In this document: positions 1 to 4,648 of the stretch, one piece after another | Position numbering within the stretch: the stretch's first letter is position 1 | Layout of the letters: each line of letters starts with the position of its first letter | Source of the DNA: Thermoplasmata archaeon | Lineage (GTDB): Archaea > Thermoplasmatota > Thermoplasmata > Thermoplasmatales > Thermoplasmataceae | Reading direction: 5' to 3' | DNA length: 6,262 nt | Assembly: GCA_021797525.1 (NCBI GenBank) | Contig: JAJZZQ010000004.1 | Span: 1 to 6,262 of the forward strand | Translations under genes and position numbers: made by a program | The notes under the pieces: generated by a model | Told to the model about the DNA's origin: nothing | The model's input: the letters and a program-made list of their open reading frames with translations, nothing else | Database searches by the model: none

Positions 1-111
1 CATTGCCTCCACAGGGCCTGACAGAAGTCCGGTTGGCCTCTCCAGGCTGTCGCCCCCGCATATAGACTTCGGGTAACAGAGAGTGCCTGACTCCCCGGCC
101 TAGCCCGGCTC
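1..111 (-). ncRNA. ffs: Archaeal signal recognition particle (7S) RNA, 5' Alu-domain part, cut by window edge
   Basis: This is the RNA scaffold of the signal recognition particle, which with SRP19 and SRP54 targets nascent membrane and secreted proteins to the membrane. Read on the minus strand it starts near 111 with GAGCCGGGCTAGGCCGGGG, which matches the GGGCUAGGCCGGGG start I recall for archaeal SRP RNAs. Helix 3 can form between 95-90 (GGGAGT) and 84-79 (ACTCTC) around a CAGGC loop. Next comes the Alu-domain signature CTGTTACCCGAAG (79-67), corresponding to the UGUAACCCGAA element of archaeal homologues. Helix 4 pairs CCCG (73-70) with CGGG (58-55) around a loop containing TATATG. Archaeal SRP RNAs are about 300 nt, so roughly the last two thirds, including the SRP54-binding S domain, lie beyond base 1. 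A TATA box sits at the expected distance upstream. The start is placed within about 3 bases; identification rests on motif recall and pairing, not on a covariance search. Confidence 0.88.
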
Positions 112-127
112 TTTGAAATGAATAACT

Positions 128-139
128 CATTATAAAACG
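128..139 (-). promoter_or_regulatory. TATA box of the SRP RNA promoter
   Basis: On the minus strand this reads CGTTTTATAATG, with AAACG preceding the A/T core as a BRE-like element. The core is centred near 134, about 23-25 bases before the inferred SRP RNA start near 111, which is the normal archaeal spacing. The core also reads TATAAAA on the plus strand, so it could serve weakly in the other direction. Confidence 0.65.
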
Positions 140-208
140 TTTGGTGAGTCACCTTTCTGCTTTTGAGCCATATGGAAAGGCATTTTACTTCTCAATGCAT
201 AAGAAAGA

Positions 209-1126
209 GTGGAAACTGTCCCTAATTATCACATCTCTGAAATATTCAGAGGTCTGTTCCCTGAATCGGAGATATCTGAAATAAGGCTATTCTCCAGGGG
301 ATGGAACAGTATCCTATACAGCATAAATGGAAAATACATAATGAAATTTGCTCGGGACATTCAGGCATCGCATGAACTGGACAGGGACATATACATAACG
401 GAAAGGATAAGGTCTTACCTCACTGGAATACAGATCCCACATTATATCCACAGATGCTATTACAATAATCTCACCACCGGGATATATGAGATCATAGAAG
501 GGATGCCACTGATCCAGCCGGACCCATTGCATTATGGGGAAAGAAGTTTGTTCAGTGAGTTGAGCAGCTACGAGAGAAGAAAAGTTGCAGAATCTCTTTC
601 GGAAAACCTGAGAAGAATAAACGAGATACCGGAAGATGTCTTCGGGGACTCTGGAAATGGAAGAGGGGAAAAGTGGATAAAAGCATTCAAAGGGATGCTT
701 GATGAATACCGCAAGTCATGTGTTTCTCGTTTTCCTCTTTATCTGCATAATGAAGTGAGATTATTTCTAGACAGCACATTCATGTCAATTCGTCAGGATT
801 CATTCAAAGAGGTACCTATACACGGTGATTTTGGAGGCTGGAACATACTCTATTCCAGAAAAGATGGGCAAATTTCTGGAATACTTGACTGGGGGGGAAT
901 GATGATTGGTGATCCTGCCTATGACATATCTGAACTTAATGTCTCATTTGGTCCTGATTTCGCAAAAGAAGTTGCACGCCTAACATACATGAGTGACCCG
1001 AATATAAATGAAAGAGCTATTATATACGCCAGTCTGTCAGGTTTTCTAGACATATCTTATGGCATAAGGCTTCATAATGAATCACTCATAGCCTCCGGGA
1101 TTAGGGCGATTTTGAATCATCTTTGA
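209..1126 (+). CDS. APH/choline-kinase-fold phosphotransferase, substrate unknown
   Basis: A 305-residue cytoplasmic kinase-like protein of the aminoglycoside phosphotransferase (APH, protein-kinase-fold) family, which moves the ATP gamma-phosphate to a small-molecule hydroxyl. Visible motifs are the nucleotide-binding strand YIMKF with Lys46, the catalytic loop HGDFGGWNIL (His205, Asp207, Asn212), the metal-binding ILDWGG (Asp227, in the place of the usual DWE/DFE) and GDPAYDIS (234-241), which closes the APH signature. The length suits the family. The start is GTG at 209, the first start codon after an in-frame TAA at 200; no strong ribosome binding site precedes it (only GAAAGA), and the AT-rich stretch at 182-190 lies at TATA distance, so a leaderless message is possible. 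It diverges from the SRP RNA and is followed by the riboswitch leader of a predicted thiamine transporter. Family members act on antibiotics, choline, homoserine, thiamine and other alcohols. An antibiotic-resistance role is not supported; thiamine kinase is a context-based guess only. Confidence 0.85.
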   Translation: METVPNYHISEIFRGLFPESEISEIRLFSRGWNSILYSINGKYIMKFARDIQASHELDRDIYITERIRSYLTGIQIPHYIHRCYYNNLTTGIYEIIEGMPLIQPDPLHYGERSLFSELSSYERRKVAESLSENLRRINEIPEDVFGDSGNGRGEKWIKAFKGMLDEYRKSCVSRFPLYLHNEVRLFLDSTFMSIRQDSFKEVPIHGDFGGWNILYSRKDGQISGILDWGGMMIGDPAYDISELNVSFGPDFAKEVARLTYMSDPNINERAIIYASLSGFLDISYGIRLHNESLIASGIRAILNHL

Positions 1127-1127
1127 G

Positions 1128-1138
1128 AATTTATATAG
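1128..1138 (+). promoter_or_regulatory. Strong TATA-like element downstream of the phosphotransferase gene
   Basis: The sequence AATTTATATAG, preceded by GAG, lies just after the TGA at 1124-1126 and is the best archaeal TATA match in this intergenic region. Used on the plus strand it would start transcription near 1155-1160, about 90 bases before the riboswitch, giving a leader of some 255 bases for the transporter. A second, weaker candidate lies at 1216-1230. Which one is used cannot be decided from sequence. Confidence 0.4.
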
Positions 1139-1215
1139 ACTCAGGAACAATTCGCACAAATCTGCTTTCAAAAGTTCTGAATTAAAATTGCTTGCCCGGT
1201 CATGTAATAAAAAAA

Positions 1216-1230
1216 CTTAAGTGTTTAGAT
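1216..1230 (+). promoter_or_regulatory. Candidate proximal promoter of the riboswitch transcript
   Basis: An A-run (1208-1215) followed by CTTAAGTGTTTAGAT forms a weak BRE/TATA-like stretch. Its two AT cores (CTTAAG, TTTAGA) lie about 25 bases before 1243-1250, exactly where the aptamer's P1 stem begins. A transcript starting here would carry the riboswitch at its very 5' end. The match to the TATA consensus is poor. Confidence 0.3.
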
Positions 1231-1244
1231 GCTATACATCATAG

Positions 1245-1331
1245 TCAGTTCGGGGAGCTTCGAAAGAGGCTGAGAGGACCGAAAGGTCGACCCTTGGAAC
1301 CTGATCCAGGTAATGCTGGCGGAGGGACTGA
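1245..1331 (+). promoter_or_regulatory. TPP (thiamine pyrophosphate) riboswitch aptamer, THI element
   Basis: This is a complete thi-box aptamer that binds thiamine pyrophosphate. All conserved blocks appear in order: CGGGGAGC (1251-1258), CTGAGAGG (1270-1277), a variable hairpin GGACC-GAAA-GGTC (1276-1288), GACCC (1289-1293), GGAACCTGATC (1296-1306), then CAGGTAATGCTGGCGGAGGGA (1307-1327). P1 closes by TCAGTT (1245-1250) pairing with GACTGA (1326-1331), with one G-U pair at the inner end. CCAG/CTGG pairing supports the P4/P5 arm, and the CTGAGA and AACCTGATC blocks are the pyrimidine-binding and helper elements known from crystal structures of the class. The aptamer precedes an MFS transporter by about 80 bases on the same strand. 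Among archaea TPP riboswitches are known chiefly from Thermoplasmatales, where, as I recall, they precede predicted thiamine transporters, so this combination is expected. No canonical intrinsic terminator with a long GC stem follows. Confidence 0.95.
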
Positions 1332-1341
1332 GATGATGGTA

Positions 1342-1407
1342 TCAGACATACTTTGTGTCAGAGCGGAACTGCATTGCAATAGTGTTTTTCTTTCAACACA
1401 TGGTGTT
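1342..1407 (+). promoter_or_regulatory. Putative riboswitch expression platform: hairpins, T-tract and ribosome binding site
   Basis: Between aptamer and start codon, TCAGACA (1342-1348) can pair with TGTCAGA (1356-1362) with one A-A mismatch. Further on, AACAC (1395-1399) can pair either backward with GTGTT (1382-1386) or forward with GTGTT (1403-1407). The two pairings exclude each other. The forward hairpin hides the likely Shine-Dalgarno GGTG (1402-1405), 7 bases before the ATG at 1413; the backward one frees it. The stretch GTGTTTTTCTTT (1382-1393) is also T-rich enough to be an archaeal oligo-T terminator. TCAG copies at 1342 and 1358 could compete for the 3' strand of P1, but by only four pairs. 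The stems are short, so this is a model, not a demonstrated switch. Confidence 0.4.
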
Positions 1408-1412
1408 TCCAG

Positions 1413-2663
1413 ATGAATCCTGCCAGGAAGTCACTGGTTACATCAACATTCAGCGGGATGTTCCTCTGGGGAGTTATTGCTTCAATAGCACCTCTGGGAA
1501 AGAGCTGGCCTTTTGTCCCTGATACCGGAATATTCAGGATTCTTCTGGTTGTTATAGGGCCTTCCTTTTCTCTTTTCGGAAGTTTTCTCATGGGATTCAT
1601 CTCCGACTATATTGGAAGGAGAAAGATATTCATTGCCACAATAGCCCTTTACTCAATTGGCCTTGCTGTTATTTCCCTTTCCTATTCAGTGTTCTCTCTT
1701 CTGTTTGGCATTGCTCTTTCCCATTTTGGAGTTGCTGGCGAGGAGATTCCAACCATTTCCCTTCTGGCAGAGGATAGCACAAAAGAATCCAGAGGTTCTT
1801 TCGTAACAAATGGGATGAACTTCAGCAACATAGGCAGTGCATTCATTGCAGGAGTCTTTCTTTTTATTTCACTGGGAAATTTTCCCCTGCTTTATCAGAG
1901 ACTGTCAATTGGGATAATGGCCATTCTTCTGGTATGCCTCATTGTTTATTCCAGAATTAAACTACCAGAATCATTCAGATGGCTTGGTGTGAAAGGAAGG
2001 GAAAAAGAATCATCTCAACTGTCAAAGGAACTGGATATAGAAACACCAGACAGTGAGGGAAGCTTTCCAAGCAGGTCTTTCTCCCTCAGATATTTTGTAC
2101 TTGGAAGTATGGCTCTTTCACAGTACCTCACCTTTGGGCTGATGGCCTATATAATCCCATATTATGAGTTCTCATCAGCGACAAAGATAGATTATCTTGT
2201 CTTCTTTGGCCTTCTGGGGGCATCTATAGCAGGACCATTTGCAGGGAGGCTCATATCCTCCGGCAGAAGACTTTTCACACTCCTTTCCTTTGCAGGTGGC
2301 CTTTTTTCTGTTTTGATCATCCTTTTGGTTGTGAACTCACTTGGAAATCTTTTCGTATATGTTCCGCTTCTTTTTATAAACATGATATTCAGTGAGTTTG
2401 CCTGGGCAGCCAGGACAACTCTTGAGCCAGAACTATTCAGAACCGGAACAAGGGGGCGTGGCATTGCACTTGTCAGGGTGGTTCCAATGGTTGCCTATCC
2501 AATTACCATAGTGCTATTCGCAAACTTTAGCCTTGGGCAGGAAATAATTTCCAACATAATACTCTGGATAATAGGGCTTGCTGGTGCGGCAATCTGGTTC
2601 TTCTACGGGTACGAAACAAAAAAGATGGAACTGGACCACAGACCAGATTCCACAAGCATTTGA
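1413..2663 (+). CDS. MFS transporter under TPP riboswitch control, predicted thiamine (or precursor) importer
   Basis: A 416-residue integral membrane protein of the major facilitator superfamily with about 12 hydrophobic segments in two halves (roughly 12-180 and 226-400), joined by a charged cytoplasmic loop (about 186-222). Motif A is clear after helix 2: GFISDYIGRR at 61-70. LPESFRWL (184-191) ends the first half, and ELFRTGTRGRG (340-350) resembles the PE-x-x-PT-x-x-RG motif of sugar and organic-ion porters. GEE (109-111) in helix 4 places acidic residues in the membrane, possibly for proton coupling or a cationic substrate. The family alone would give no substrate. The TPP riboswitch 80 bases upstream indicates thiamine, thiamine phosphates or a pyrimidine/thiazole precursor; a similar MFS family in Thermoplasma (called thiT1/thiT2 in comparative work, from memory) has the same arrangement. 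ATG at 1413 follows GGTG with 7-base spacing. The gene is monocistronic and converges with the GNAT gene, 23 bases away. Confidence 0.9.
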   Translation: MNPARKSLVTSTFSGMFLWGVIASIAPLGKSWPFVPDTGIFRILLVVIGPSFSLFGSFLMGFISDYIGRRKIFIATIALYSIGLAVISLSYSVFSLLFGIALSHFGVAGEEIPTISLLAEDSTKESRGSFVTNGMNFSNIGSAFIAGVFLFISLGNFPLLYQRLSIGIMAILLVCLIVYSRIKLPESFRWLGVKGREKESSQLSKELDIETPDSEGSFPSRSFSLRYFVLGSMALSQYLTFGLMAYIIPYYEFSSATKIDYLVFFGLLGASIAGPFAGRLISSGRRLFTLLSFAGGLFSVLIILLVVNSLGNLFVYVPLLFINMIFSEFAWAARTTLEPELFRTGTRGRGIALVRVVPMVAYPITIVLFANFSLGQEIISNIILWIIGLAGAAIWFFYGYETKKMELDHRPDSTSI

Positions 2664-2674
2664 AAATAAAAAAT
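2663..2674 (-). terminator. T-tract terminator of the malic enzyme-acetyltransferase operon
   Basis: On the minus strand this reads ATTTTTTATTTT, beginning 13 bases past the acetyltransferase stop (TAG at 2689-2687). Archaeal RNA polymerase terminates at such oligo-T tracts without needing a hairpin. The tract lies in the 23-base gap of a convergent pair and touches the transporter's stop codon. No equivalent T-run for the plus-strand transporter exists in the gap; the nearest are at 2706-2710 and 2744-2749, inside the opposing gene. Confidence 0.55.
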
Positions 2675-2686
2675 TGGGTTTAGGAT

Positions 2687-3175
2687 CTACTGGTCCTCAT
2701 CCATATTTTTGGCGTAAATTCCTACAATCTCCTTGAATCCAAGTTTTTTGTAAAAATTCAGGGCAATGGGGTTAAGTGATGGAAATTCCGCAGCAACGAG
2801 GCCTACCTTCCTCCTGCCAAATTCTCCATTCATGTAATCAAGCATAAGTTTCCCTGCGCCCGTCCTGCGATACTCAGGCATAACGTAAAAATCCAGTATT
2901 CTTGCCTCGGTCTTGGGCAGATAATAGAGTCTTTTGTTGAAATTAACCCGCATTACTCCTATAACCTTTCCTGAGATCTCAGCGACTATATCTGTGCACT
3001 TTTCTCCTTCTTCTAGAGATCTTTTCAGCTGATCCGTGATCTCGGCTTGAGCATCCGGAGATACCTCGAACAGCGGGTCAAATTCTCCATTGAGCTTCTT
3101 GAGTCTCAGTATCATTTCAGCCACTGGCTCAAGGTCTTCTTTCTTCATCTTTCTTATTACCGGCTTAGTTTTCAA
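2687..3175 (-). CDS. GNAT-family N-acetyltransferase, translationally coupled to malic enzyme
   Basis: A 162-residue single-domain GCN5-related acetyltransferase, which transfers acetyl from acetyl-CoA to an amine on a protein or small molecule. Motif A is DFYVMPEYRRTGAGKLML (95-112), containing the pyrophosphate-binding R-x-x-G-x-G (Arg103, Gly106, Gly108). Motif B is NPIALNFYKKLGF (135-147), with Asn135 and Tyr142 typical of the family. The N-terminal VIRKMKKEDLEPVAEMI is the usual first strand and helix. The start is TTG at 3175: AGGAGGT (minus strand, 3189-3183) stands 7 bases upstream and is the best ribosome binding site in the window, whereas the alternative ATG at codon 10 would remove the first beta strand. 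The gene overlaps the malic enzyme's 3' end by 11 bases, so the two are co-transcribed and probably translationally coupled. A T-tract follows. The substrate is unknown; RimI-like protein acetylation is possible but not shown. Confidence 0.9.
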   Translation of the reverse strand: MKTKPVIRKMKKEDLEPVAEMILRLKKLNGEFDPLFEVSPDAQAEITDQLKRSLEEGEKCTDIVAEISGKVIGVMRVNFNKRLYYLPKTEARILDFYVMPEYRRTGAGKLMLDYMNGEFGRRKVGLVAAEFPSLNPIALNFYKKLGFKEIVGIYAKNMDEDQ

Positions 3176-4508
3176 TTTTATTACCTCCTGGAAGTTCTTT
3201 TATCAGACGTTCCTCCATCAGTTTCATGTATACATGTCTGTTTTCTTCTATCAGGTCATGGGCAGTTCTGTAAAAACCTTCTCTTGAATTGTTCTTTCTT
3301 GCCAGGCCCATCTCCACTGTCTTTGATGCCACTGCCGCGGCTACTGCCGGGTATAGCTCCCAGTCATCCATGGTAGGGACGATCTTCTCTGAATCCGGAT
3401 TCTTGACGAAGTCTGCTATCTCATAAGAAGCTGCAACCATTATCTTAAAGTTGACACCTTTGGCCCTTGCATCAAGAACTCCGCGGAAAACTCCAGGAAA
3501 AACCAGGCTGTTGTTTATCTGATTTGGAAAATCGCCTCTGCCTGTAGCAACAATGCTTGCCCCAGCCTCTTTGGCTTTGGAAGGCCATATTTCTGGAGTT
3601 GGGTTTGCCAGTGCGAAAATTACAGGATCACTGTTCATTGTTTTAATCCATTCCTGCTTGATTGTATCTGGGCCAGGCTTGGATGCTGAAATAATAACAT
3701 CTGCTCCTTTGAAAGCTTTTTCTGATGGCCCCGATATTCTCTCAGCATTTGTTCTCATTGCAAGCTGGTACTTCCATGGATTGTTCAGCATAAGTGAGTC
3801 CATATCCTCCCTTTCAGGATTAAGTACCCCTTTAGAATCGGCAAGGGTTATGTTACCTTCACGGAAACCTGCAGCAAACAGCAGATGGGCGGCCGCAATA
3901 TTTGCTGCACCGGAACCCAGGAGGACCACTCTTGTGTCCTCAATCTTCCTTCCTGTAACCCGTAAAGAATTTATCAGGCCTGAAAGTGTTATGCAGGCCG
4001 TTCCAAGCTGATCATCATGCCAGGCAGGTATTGTAAGACTTTTCTGCAGCTCTTCAAGAACGAAGAAGCATTTTGGTGATTCAATATCCTCCAGATTATA
4101 TCCACCGAAGGAAGGTTCCAGGGCCTTAGCGACACTGATGAATTCTTCCTTTGTTTTTGTTCTTATAGGTATGGGAACGGCATTTACTGCTCCCAGAAAG
4201 TTGAAAATCAGAGATTTGCCCTCCATGACCGGCATGGCAGCTTCGGGGCCTATATTTCCAAGCCCAAGTACTCTGGTCCCATCGGTAAGAATTGCGATGC
4301 TATTCCATCTACCTGTCATTTCAAATGACAGTTCTTTATTCTGGGCAATTCTCCTTGAAACTTCAGCCACTCCTGGGGTATACCAGATGGAAAAGTCAGA
4401 GAGGGAGTGCACAGGCACCTTTGGCATTATCTGAACCTTTCCCTTGTAATATTCAGAGTATTTAACAGCGCAGTTGTTAAATTCCTCTGTCCTCGATACG
4501 TCGTCCAT
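3165..4508 (-). CDS. NAD(P)-dependent malic enzyme (malate dehydrogenase, decarboxylating)
   Basis: A 447-residue cytoplasmic enzyme for oxidative decarboxylation of L-malate to pyruvate and CO2 with reduction of NAD(P). This is the short prokaryotic form, with no phosphotransacetylase domain. The N-terminal domain (about 1-170) has IWYTPGVAEVSR with the putative general acid Tyr43, LTDGTRVLGLGNIGP (74-88), MEGKSLIF with the base Lys98, LEDIESPKCF (139-148) with metal ligands Glu140/Asp141, and HDDQLGTA (164-171) with the third metal ligand. The Rossmann domain has LGSGAAN (197-203) and Asp224 at the end of the second strand, suggesting NAD over NADP, though this residue alone is not decisive. 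FALANPTPEI (298-307) and GRGDFPNQINN (323-333) complete the active site; the latter has Gly where GRSDYPNQ is usual. The start is ATG at 4508, a few bases after the predicted transcription start. It heads an operon with the acetyltransferase. It should feed the acetyl-CoA and NAD(P)H pools from the C4 cycle. Confidence 0.95.
   Translation of the reverse strand: MDDVSRTEEFNNCAVKYSEYYKGKVQIMPKVPVHSLSDFSIWYTPGVAEVSRRIAQNKELSFEMTGRWNSIAILTDGTRVLGLGNIGPEAAMPVMEGKSLIFNFLGAVNAVPIPIRTKTKEEFISVAKALEPSFGGYNLEDIESPKCFFVLEELQKSLTIPAWHDDQLGTACITLSGLINSLRVTGRKIEDTRVVLLGSGAANIAAAHLLFAAGFREGNITLADSKGVLNPEREDMDSLMLNNPWKYQLAMRTNAERISGPSEKAFKGADVIISASKPGPDTIKQEWIKTMNSDPVIFALANPTPEIWPSKAKEAGASIVATGRGDFPNQINNSLVFPGVFRGVLDARAKGVNFKIMVAASYEIADFVKNPDSEKIVPTMDDWELYPAVAAAVASKTVEMGLARKNNSREGFYRTAHDLIEENRHVYMKLMEERLIKELPGGNKIEN
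3183..3189 (-). promoter_or_regulatory. Strong Shine-Dalgarno sequence that fixes the TTG start of the acetyltransferase
   Basis: AGGAGGT on the minus strand complements the expected anti-Shine-Dalgarno end of 16S rRNA (CACCTCCT) over all seven bases and lies 7 bases before the TTG at 3175. It lies wholly inside the malic enzyme coding sequence, so ribosomes finishing that gene would arrive at the next start. Confidence 0.8.
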
Positions 4509-4533
4509 CTTATCCCCTAGAAATTTAGACCTT

Positions 4534-4544
4534 CTGTATAAATC
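4534..4544 (-). promoter_or_regulatory. Predicted TATA box of the malic enzyme operon
   Basis: Minus-strand GATTTATACAG, centred near 4539, with AAAA just upstream as a possible BRE. The predicted start of transcription near 4513-4516 leaves only about 5-8 bases before the ATG at 4508, so the message would be leaderless or nearly so. The GGGGAT preceding the ATG may then not be in the RNA. Confidence 0.55.
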
Positions 4545-4549
4545 TTTTC

Positions 4550-4603
4550 TTGAAATACCGATTTATGATTCGTTAAAAGTCGATGTTTTAAATAGTATTT
4601 CAA
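4550..4603. repeat. Perfect 9-base inverted repeat in a divergent promoter region
   Basis: TTGAAATAC (4550-4558) and its exact reverse complement GTATTTCAA (4595-4603) are separated by 36 bases, with half-site centres 45 bases apart (just over four helical turns). The left arm lies about 15 bases upstream of the malic enzyme TATA box and the right arm about 16 bases upstream of the TATA-like element of the opposite gene. This placement would suit a regulator acting on both promoters. In AT-rich DNA such a repeat can also arise by chance. Confidence 0.35.
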
Positions 4604-4615
4604 AATAGCGGGATC

Positions 4616-4625
4616 ATTTTATTTT
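4616..4625 (+). promoter_or_regulatory. Predicted TATA-like element of the two-domain GNAT gene
   Basis: ATTTTATTTT, centred near 4620, stands about 26-29 bases before the ATG at 4649 and predicts a start of transcription at or very near the start codon, i.e. a leaderless message. No convincing ribosome binding site is present. TTTTAAATA at 4585-4593 is an alternative that would give a leader of about 35 bases. Confidence 0.4.
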
Positions 4626-4648
4626 CAGAATACATATCATGAGCGATC

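Noticed and set aside
891..897. Run of seven G in the phosphotransferase gene as a possible frameshift or phase-variation site
   Set aside because: The frame stays intact across it: the run encodes the conserved DWGG motif and is followed in frame by GDPAYD, so there is no break and no need for slippage.
209..1126. Reading the APH-family gene as antibiotic resistance
   Set aside because: The family is broad, the DWGG variant and the chromosomal housekeeping neighbourhood do not suggest drug modification, and there is no mobile element nearby.
1141..1181. Imperfect inverted repeat after the phosphotransferase gene as a terminator
   Set aside because: One base is bulged, the loop is 26 bases and no T-run follows, so a terminator call is not supported. 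It is mentioned only as part of the long-leader observation.
1192..1416. Open frame of 74 codons on the plus strand across the riboswitch region
   Set aside because: It runs straight through the highly conserved TPP aptamer, has no ribosome binding site, and its translation resembles no protein. The conservation pattern is that of RNA.
3047..3376. Plus-strand open frames of 65-109 codons opposite the acetyltransferase/malic enzyme junction
   Set aside because: Hydrophobic-looking composition is the reverse-strand image of the opposing genes; both opposing genes have clear motifs and matching boundaries.
3553..4434. Two plus-strand open frames (3553-4011, 4138-4434) opposite malic enzyme
   Set aside because: They are antisense shadows of a well-supported enzyme gene; the translations are low-information, and neither has a promoter or ribosome site.
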